This document shows, in pieces, positions 36,481 through 43,419 of a DNA stretch of 43,419 bases (its first letter is position 1; the number at the start of each line of letters is the position of its first letter). The notes beneath the pieces were generated by a model. That model was not told the origin of the DNA. It made no database searches and saw nothing but the letters and a program-made list of their open reading frames with translations. Both the position numbers and the translations under genes were made by a program. The stretch is from Mesaphorura yosii. Lineage: Eukaryota; Arthropoda; Collembola; Poduromorpha; Tullbergiidae. The stretch spans positions 1 through 43,419 of the forward strand of contig WIXG01000524.1 of NCBI GenBank assembly GCA_009869945.1, given 5' to 3'.

Positions 36481-37562
36481 TCCGTACGTCATCATTCTGT
36501 CTGCTAATTTGCAACCGATTGAACGGTGCTAGCGTGAGTCAGAAAATGTATTCCCTTCTAGGATCAGATGCTGTTGCGTAGCCTTAAATGCTTTAGCTGG
36601 TCATTACTTGTGTTTAAAATTTAAGCGATCCTAAGGTCAAGCATGAGAACACTCCGACTTCTGCATCGGAGTTTCGTGTTAAGCGCTGTTGACCTTGCGA
36701 AATTAATTCTGGGAATTTATGCAGAAGTAATGATATTTTCGTCCTAGAGCGTCAGACCAAAGACTATAATTATTGCAAGCAGAAAACTTTTGTGTCTGGC
36801 CCCTCTCCACACGTGTTTTACATATACAAAGAAGTTAGCCAAATAAATGAAACGCCCACGCAAAGTACGAATTATAAATTGTTGACAAGTACAGTAGAAA
36901 AACAACTGCTTACGAATTGATAAAACAACGAAACGCAAGCGACTCCATAGGCCCCTTGCTCTCAAATGAATTTCTCATGCCAATTAAGACCGAATTCTAG
37001 AAATTCTGGGGAGGTTGTGCATGCAATTTCCAAGCACAATTTGTCATAATTGATACTTCAAGGCAATGGTACTTCCATTCTTGAATAAAGAATGATACAT
37101 TTAAGCGACCTTCTCGATGCATGGATGGGTAGAGCCACCGAAACCTAAATCGCCCTGCAAGTTATCCGTGCTATGATTAAAAACCAATTCATACAGGTTC
37201 GTTACTTTTTAAAAATCTTTTGACATTGAAAAATACTTCCAAATTACTGTGCATTTGAGGCCAGAAGACTAAGAAGAGAACGAAAAGGTTACTTTTCAGT
37301 TGGCATGCAATGTTCGCGGAAACACAAAGTGGCAAGTCAACAAGTGAAATTGGTACCTTATCGATTCAGGGCTGTGCACGTACAAAGCATAAAATGGTTA
37401 GAATACAAGTACAACAATCATTGGCCCTGGCTCAGATGGATCTGGTCCGAGCCCAAGACGAGGGTGACATAGTAGTAGAGACCTACAACTTTCCCCTAGC
37501 TCATGAATATGCGTCAGGAATTTTCTCCTACACAGTACATTGCAAGGTTCATCTTCTGACGT
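36481..37562. other. Intergenic, no convincing gene
   Basis: A plus-strand frame at 37310-37612 runs up to the chemoreceptor-like segment but shows no membrane segments or family motifs. An upstream exon of that gene may be hidden here, but I cannot define one. Confidence 0.4.
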
Positions 37563-38311
37563 ATGCCGTGCTCGTTTGCTATGGCCACGATTCTGACCCG
37601 TACACGTGGTAGTACAAGGACCAAGCCTTTTATGTCCTCGGAGCTGTTCAATGTTTTTGTGGGTATGGCGGTTCTGACGTTGGTCGTCACCATTTCTTCA
37701 ACAATTGTATTTTCCCAAGCAATATTCGACGTTCTGAACCAGTAAGTCTTATGTTTAGCTCACGCATTATCTTTCATGGTGCAACAATACGCTGATGGAG
37801 TCGGAATCTCAGAGAGCAGCATGGTGATGATACCTTCGGCACGATTAGTCGCAATCAATGAGTGCTCCAGAACGTGAAGATATACCGTGGGCTGCAAATC
37901 TTAGGCCAGCAGCTGAGCAACTGCTTCGCGAACGACGTCTGGCCCGCCATTGTGACCAGCGTTTCGGGATGTGCGGTTTTGATGTTCTCAATGACCATTC
38001 GTTTCGACGTCGTGGCCAATAAAATTGGTTGTGGCATCACATTCATTTCTTTATGGCGATGTGGGGTCTATGTATCACGATTGAATATTGTCGCACTGAA
38101 ATTCGCGAAACAGCAGTACAGCAAGGCGAAAGCGAATAGAGCGAACGAGTATACAAAGAAAGTGTTGCATTCATGCGTAAATTGTGCATCATTTCGAATC
38201 TATGTCATGCGAATTGGAGTTCTCTGCAAATCGACAGTTGGGGTCATTCTGTCAATGGTCACTGAAAATATTTGCACCATTCTAATTATGACGAAACCAA
38301 AAGTACACTGA
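37563..38311 (+). pseudogene. Divergent chemoreceptor-like 7TM gene, probably partial or broken
   Basis: Two pieces are visible. The first (about 37563-37741) encodes a membrane segment, SSELFNVFVGMAVLTLVV, and ends at a GTAAGT donor at 37742 in phase 2. The second (37871-38311) follows an acceptor, GTGCTCCAG, and encodes 146 residues. It starts NVKIYRGLQILGQQLSN, which parallels CQKYRSLAILTNEFN of the intact receptor at 1635-2942. It ends FRIYVMRIGVLCKSTVG then VTENICTILIM, which parallels the FKIGIGGFYYVDKATNL tail. The acceptor at 37870 is phase 0, so it does not fit the phase 2 donor, and no alternative acceptor restores the frame. TGA at 37859-37861 closes the second frame upstream. I therefore call it a pseudogene or a frame-broken copy. 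It belongs to the same superfamily but is far from the 1-4 kb array. Confidence 0.55.
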
Positions 38312-38360
38312 TTTACTTTGTTCTTCGTATATTTGTTTCACTGTTCTCCCGCGGTGATGT

Positions 38361-38366
38361 AATAAA
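38361..38366 (+). terminator. Polyadenylation signal after the divergent chemoreceptor
   Basis: AATAAA lies 50 bases past the stop at 38311. It sits in the loop of a small GTGAT/ATCAC hairpin. The spacing supports the 3' end of the upstream gene. Confidence 0.5.
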
Positions 38367-40923
38367 TCACCTATTTTGCTTACTTCGTCCTTGTGGCTTA
38401 TTGCGTAGACTGCGTACGCTTTAACTACAATGTAGGATGAGGTCATTGGGAACGTCATGAGTGCGTGCGATTCTACTGTGCATGTGTTACAAACGGGAGC
38501 CAGAAATGTGAATGAAACGATGACGAAGAAGCACCAGGAAAAGTTTTGCAATGTTAATTTTGCTATGCGTCGAGTTGGCCCGCAGCATGAAAGTTGGCAC
38601 GCTTCCTAAATTCCGAGGAAAAAGTCGTCCACGTGCAGCGCTTCGTCTTACTTGTTCAATAGAACTTTCACTTTCGAATCTGGGACAGCTTCCAATAGTA
38701 GTAATATTGCTTCGGTACGTGGTGTGTTCCTCTTCGTACGTAGATACAGATGGATAGTGACGTCATGGACATTTCTCTTTGGCTGAGATGTAAACGATGA
38801 GGACCCGGTGCTTTCACTATGTGTAAATTCTGGCTTGCTCGGCAGACGGAAGAGACGGTAGACTGCCTTAGAGAGCCCACAGACAGATTTGCAAATTGAA
38901 TTGGAGAGACAAGACTGACTTTCGGTTATGCCGAATTTATTTAGACTCTTACGTAATCCGTTGCATTGTCGTATTTATGAATTCCGTCAAATTGACTCCC
39001 GAGGGACACTCAGACAACCGACATGGGACACTTGGGTTCTTTTTCAATTTGATTTTATTGACATATAATTCTGTTCTTTGTTACTTGACGTAACCTTCGA
39101 TTTGGCCCGTGACCTTGGCCTTTATACTATCTATTGCCAAAATAATGCACTGAAGAGCTGGATGCAATGACAATCAAACAACGTGGCCCAGATAATAAAC
39201 TCATAACACAGCAATCCAGAGAATTTCGTCCAGCCACTCGATCACGCGCTTCGTTAATGAAATTTTAATTACAATTTTGGAATTTTAAAGTAGAGAAAGA
39301 CAAAGGTCTGGCGAATAGCGGCTAAAATCCACTGGAACGGTTCTTCGAGCCTTGCTCGTGGCATCGAGCGTTAATTAGCGGCGCCACGTGTGAAGTTAAC
39401 TTAGATATCCAGCTGGCAGCAATTAAACAGCACGAAAAGAGTAAAAGTCAAGGTGCATGTGTTCAGTCCTTTACTTGATCATCCTGAAGGAATTGGCGCT
39501 TAAGACAATCTCGACCTGTGTAAGTGGTTAATTGCCTTCCACATGGAAGATAGAATGGATTGAGGAAAGTAGGAAAGGATCAAGCACAAGTGTTTAATTT
39601 CTTCCGCATGAGGAATGAATCTGATAAATAATTAACTTCGAGCAGGCAAACTTTCTTTGAAAAGTTGTTTACAAGAATTCCTGATAAATTAGAACTTCTG
39701 TTAGATGTTACAAGATCAAGATGGACGGACGAGGACGGGCTCAGTTGTCAACAAGCTTTGTGAGCGTTGGTGTGGAGTACACAACATAAAAGTTAAAAGT
39801 AATCTTACTATTCTACGACGTGTACAGTGTAAGCGTATGTCCTGTATTTTAAAAGAGCAACTTGAAGTTGAACGATCATGTTACTGCCATATTGCGCCAC
39901 AAGTCGCACATATTTCTGTAACAGAATGCTTGTTTTGTTGTTTTTACGTTGCCTTTATCGTGTTTCTGTCATTCAGACAAACGACGACGCACTTGGTTCT
40001 TCAAAAGAGTTTTGCTCATTCATCAAGAGGAAGAGACGCGGATGTCGCGTGCTCTCATTTAAGCTGAATCATGACACGAGGAAAGAGAATCGCTTAAGTT
40101 GGATACAGATACGATGATTCCAGTGCCAAGTTGAAGAAGTGAAGTCTCCAGTGGAACTCGTATAATGAGTGCAAGGGAAACGCTAATTGGCCTATTCATT
40201 TTTCAGTATTCGACTTTGCACTTGAGACTTGTGACTGATGACGTGATGACGTGATGACTTTATGAACTAATTTTGTAATTACTGTCATGTGATGCTGACT
40301 TTTGCTTTCTATACCCATGCCAGCTTTAACTTTAATTAAACTTGAACTACCAACAAAGTCTAATGGGCATCATTCTGGATAAAATTGGGAGAGTTGTGTC
40401 AAGAGCAAGCTCGAGGAGGAAAGGAATTGGAGTATCAAGTTCATGCTCATCAACAACAGTTCAGACAACGACGAGAAGAAAGTTCCGCAAAATAGATTGC
40501 CTAGTTTTAAACGGAATTCCTGGAACCCATTAAAAGGTGGATGATGTTTCTAAACGTCAATGTTAAACAAAGACAAATGGATTCCATACAATTATTATAT
40601 GCATTCCATGCAAATGCAATTGGAGGGGCGTAATGAGATCATGGCTTGAGCGTTGGAGCCATAGACATATACAGTAGACTGAGATTGGATGCGGTTCCAA
40701 TAAAATTTGCATATCCAGAACGTTTACTCAAGGTCAGGCTCAATTAAATGGCGAATCCTAATATTTAAGGCTAGCATATAATATCTAAATCATGGTGCTC
40801 ATTTTCGTAGACGAAGTCAAGAAGACCACCACCGAAAGAAAGAATATTACCAAAATTGAAACCTAGCGTATCTGAACCATCATTGAAGGAATCCGGCGTC
40901 TTTGCACAGTCGGCTGACATTGA
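38367..40923. other. Spacer upstream of the transposase
   Basis: No gene is called. A minus-strand frame over 38282-38551 opens with a hydrophobic stretch (NFSWCFFVIVSFTFLAPV) and contains a GTAAGC donor-like site, but has no ATG. A plus-strand frame at 39705-40067 starts with ATG but is unrecognised. A short tandem repeat of TGATGACG occurs near 40230-40262. The 5' end and any THAP-encoding exon of the transposase should lie here but were not found. Confidence 0.4.
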
Positions 40924-43272
40924 GATACTGAATCGGTAGTAGTGCCTAGCGTCATCAGCTCTGCAGCAAATCAGGACCATGACTACTGCTTACGAGTAAC
41001 ACCAAAGCAACAGGAGAGATTTAATCAAATAAGGAAGCGACACCGGGCTTTGGTCAAGAAGCTGACTCTGTCAAGGCAATCCCATAAGCGCATTCTTCGT
41101 AAAGTGACTAACATACAAGAAATAATGACCGACCTCAGGAGCAAGTTAGTACTTTCTGGAAACTGCGAGTCAATGCTTGAGAAAACCTACGGAAATGTTC
41201 TGAGTGGGATACTTGGAAGGAAGCAGCTGAGACTGAAGTCGGAGAGCAAGCCGAGACAGAAGTACTCCACAACATTGAGATCATTCGCAATGACGCTGCA
41301 GTTCTATTCCACGAAGGCATATAATTATGTTCGCAATACTTTTGACCTTTGCCTGCCGCATTCTTCAGTTATCAGAAAGTGGTGCTGTTCAGTTGATGCT
41401 GAGCCCGGATTTTGCAATGAGGCATTTGCAGCCCTTAAGCATCTGTCAAGCGCTTCAGCTGGACCTATATTTTGTTCAATGATGCTAGATGAAATGAGCA
41501 TCAGAAAGCAAATAGAATGGAATGGAGAACGATTTCGTGGATACGTGGATATTGGAACGGGAATTGATGATGATGATCTCCCTGTTGCTACGGAAGCTTT
41601 GGTTTTCATGCTTGTTTGCGTCAATGGAACATGGAAAGTTCCTATTGCGTAGTTCTTGGTGGCTGGACTTAACGGTGAGGAAAGAGCAAATCTGGTGCGC
41701 CAAGCTTTAAGAAAAGTTAAAGAAGTTAAAATTACGGTAGTTTCATTAACCTGTGACGGTCCAAGCTGCCACTTCTCCATGGCACGAGCGCTTGGCGCAC
41801 GAGTAACTTTGCCAAACCCTGTGCCTTGGTTTCTACATCCACAAAACCCAGATCACAAAGTTTTTCTCATTCTGGACGTCTGCCACATGCTGAAGCTTGT
41901 CCGAAATACATTCTCGGTGCTTCGTGTATTGAAAGATGGAGCTGGTCGGATCATTGATTGGAAGTATGTTGAATTACTTCACCAATTGCAACAACAGGAA
42001 GGTCTTAGGGCCGGAAACAGGCTACGTACAGCTCACATGGAGTGGAGAAAAAAGAAAATGAAAGTTAATCTGGCTGCTCAAACACTCAGTGCCATTGTGG
42101 CTGACGCGATTGAATTCTGTTTGGACGACCTAAAGTTGGCTCAATTCTTCGGTTGCGAGGCCACCGTGGAGTTCATCAGAACGTTTGACAGGCTTTTTGA
42201 TCTATTGAATAGTCGGAATCCACTTGCCAAAGGTTGCAAGGCACCCATGAAGCCGGCCAACGAAATCACCTGGCGACCATTTCTGCTGGAGGCGTGCTCC
42301 TATATATTGGAATTACGTGACTCAAAGGACACTCTATTAATTTTGTCCAAGCACAATACAGCATTTATTGGGTTTTATATCAGCTCCATGAGTATTCTGG
42401 GAATTTATGACTTCTATGTTTCCGAGAAAGCATTCCTAAGATATCTCTTGACTTACAAATTCAGTCAAGATCATTTGGAGCTATTCTTCTCAGCCATCAG
42501 AGCCAAAGGAGGCAGAAACAACAATCCGAATGCAGTCCAGTTCAAGTCAGCATTCAAACGCTTACTCATCAGACACGAAATCCGATGTCAGGCTGGGAAT
42601 GTGCTGGCCCAAGATAACACTAAGATCTTACATGCACTGGATAACTCAAAAAATCAACCAGTGGACATAGTGGAGATTTCGTTAATGCGTCGTCATAATC
42701 TTGAATCAGATATCGAAGACAATGATGAATATGCAAATACACCTGATTTTGATAAGCTTTCTTTGTATAGTGAGAACGTTGTCAGCTACATGGCTGGATA
42801 TGTTGTTCGTATGGTTCAACCGAAAATTAAGTGCAGTGACTGTCTGTCTGCTCTTAGCCCAACCGGTAGCAAGCTTGAAGATCCGTTTCAATTAATTAAA
42901 CGAAAGACTAGAGGCGGATTGGTGATTGCTTCAGAAGGCGTTAGCACAGTCTGCAAATCAGCGGAGCATTGGATCAAGAGAATGATGGCAGGTCGCGACG
43001 GAGTTCCAAATCAATCTGGAATCACTTTAGGAACCTGCACAGCTGTCTTGCAAGATGTATGTAGCCCTACAACCACCATTTTCCCTACTCTACAAGAACA
43101 TATGTTGGAGACTTTGCCTGAGCACAATCATCTTTTCACATTAATTTATAAGATTACGAAGTGTTATCTTAAGATTCGCTTACATAATCTAGGTAAAGTA
43201 CAAACTGAAAGAATCCATGGAGATCTGGTGAGGAGAAAACTATCTAAATTGATTCTTTTCATGCATCAGTAG
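40924..43272 (+). pseudogene. P-element/THAP9-type transposase, interrupted by one amber codon
   Basis: A single frame is open from 40924 to 43272 except for TAG at 41650-41652. Homology runs straight through the stop (KVPIA*FLVAGLNGEERANL); the family pattern there is P-x-x-Y-F, so one base change from a Tyr codon explains it. Visible in order are a basic coiled segment (QQERFNQIRKRHRALVKKL), MMLDEMSIRKQIEW with a likely catalytic Asp at 41488-41490, TCDGPSCHF, LDVCHMLKLVRN, and YKFSQDHLELFFSAIRAKGG with the likely catalytic Glu at 42478-42480, followed by NNNPNAVQF. The C-terminus has SYMAGYVV and KIKCSDCLSAL. These are RNase H-fold hallmarks of P-type transposases, which usually also carry an N-terminal THAP zinc finger. 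No THAP domain and no ATG before codon 41125 are seen, so a 5' exon is missing or lies upstream. The length of about 780 codons is near the 751 residues of the Drosophila enzyme. Confidence 0.85.
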
Positions 43273-43369
43273 AATTGAAAATAATTTACTGCCTTTCTTG
43301 ACTAGTTTTTCTTCTTAATTATCTTGTTAACGACACTGTAAAATTGAATTGCTTTGTATATGAGTGTTA

Positions 43370-43375
43370 AATAAA
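43370..43375 (+). terminator. Polyadenylation signal after the transposase
   Basis: AATAAA in the context GTTAAATAAACTGC lies about 100 bases past the transposase stop. The 3' terminal inverted repeat of the element is not visible and probably lies beyond the window. Confidence 0.5.
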
Positions 43376-43419
43376 CTGCAGGTTCAAGAATGGCAAAGCG
43401 ACTTGATTCATTTCAGAAT

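Noticed and set aside
40230..40262. Three near-copies of TGATGACG
   Set aside because: Too short and simple to interpret beyond a microsatellite-like repeat.
40771..40980. Minus-strand glycine/asparagine-rich frame opposite the transposase 5' end
   Set aside because: It is antisense to the transposase frame over its last part and has no recognisable domain.
41325..41780. Long minus-strand frames within the transposase
   Set aside because: They are shadows of the plus-strand frame, which carries all the family motifs.
1..43419. CRISPR arrays, rRNA genes, tRNA genes
   Set aside because: No regularly spaced repeats, no rRNA-like segments and no tRNA B-box with a foldable cloverleaf were seen; CRISPR is not expected in animal DNA.

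Overview
The window looks like nuclear DNA of an animal, most likely an arthropod. The evidence is short spliced introns of 50-80 bp with GTAAGT-type donors, AATAAA polyadenylation signals, an R4-type RGS gene with a TATA promoter, a tandem array of insect-like seven-transmembrane chemoreceptors, and a P-element-type transposase. There are no operons and no ribosome binding sites. The chemoreceptor C-termini resemble those I associate with springtails (Collembola), but this is an impression and not a demonstrated assignment.

Layout. Positions 1-4,071 hold a head-to-tail array of three related chemoreceptor genes on the plus strand. The first (A) is a pseudogene cut by the window edge, the second (B) is intact with three exons and 387 residues, and the third (C) is a pseudogene. 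Facing them on the minus strand at 4,480-5,164 is a four-exon gene for a 168-residue protein with four membrane segments; each of its exons is short, so it is easily overlooked. About 10 kb without a recognisable gene follows. At 15,265-19,510 there is a complete three-exon RGS gene of 221 residues with a 2.4 kb first intron. From 19.5 to 37.3 kb I see no convincing gene. This desert carries a foldback-like inverted repeat (22.88-23.42 kb), a 234-bp MITE-like element with 15-bp terminal repeats (25.88-26.12 kb), a strong hairpin at 27.03 kb, and two diverged copies of a segment at 35.1 and 36.2 kb whose differences look like those of coding DNA. At 37.56-38.37 kb lies a more distant, probably broken chemoreceptor. 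The last 2.5 kb carries a P-element/THAP9-type transposase whose frame is open except for one amber codon.

The genes do not form a pathway. The chemoreceptor block and the RGS gene could both act in sensory signalling, but being neighbours is not evidence for that. I found no clear sign of a wholly new biological system. The items most worth checking are the single-stop transposase, the coding-like duplication at 35-36 kb, the near-perfect palindrome inside pseudogene C, and the MITE-like and foldback elements.
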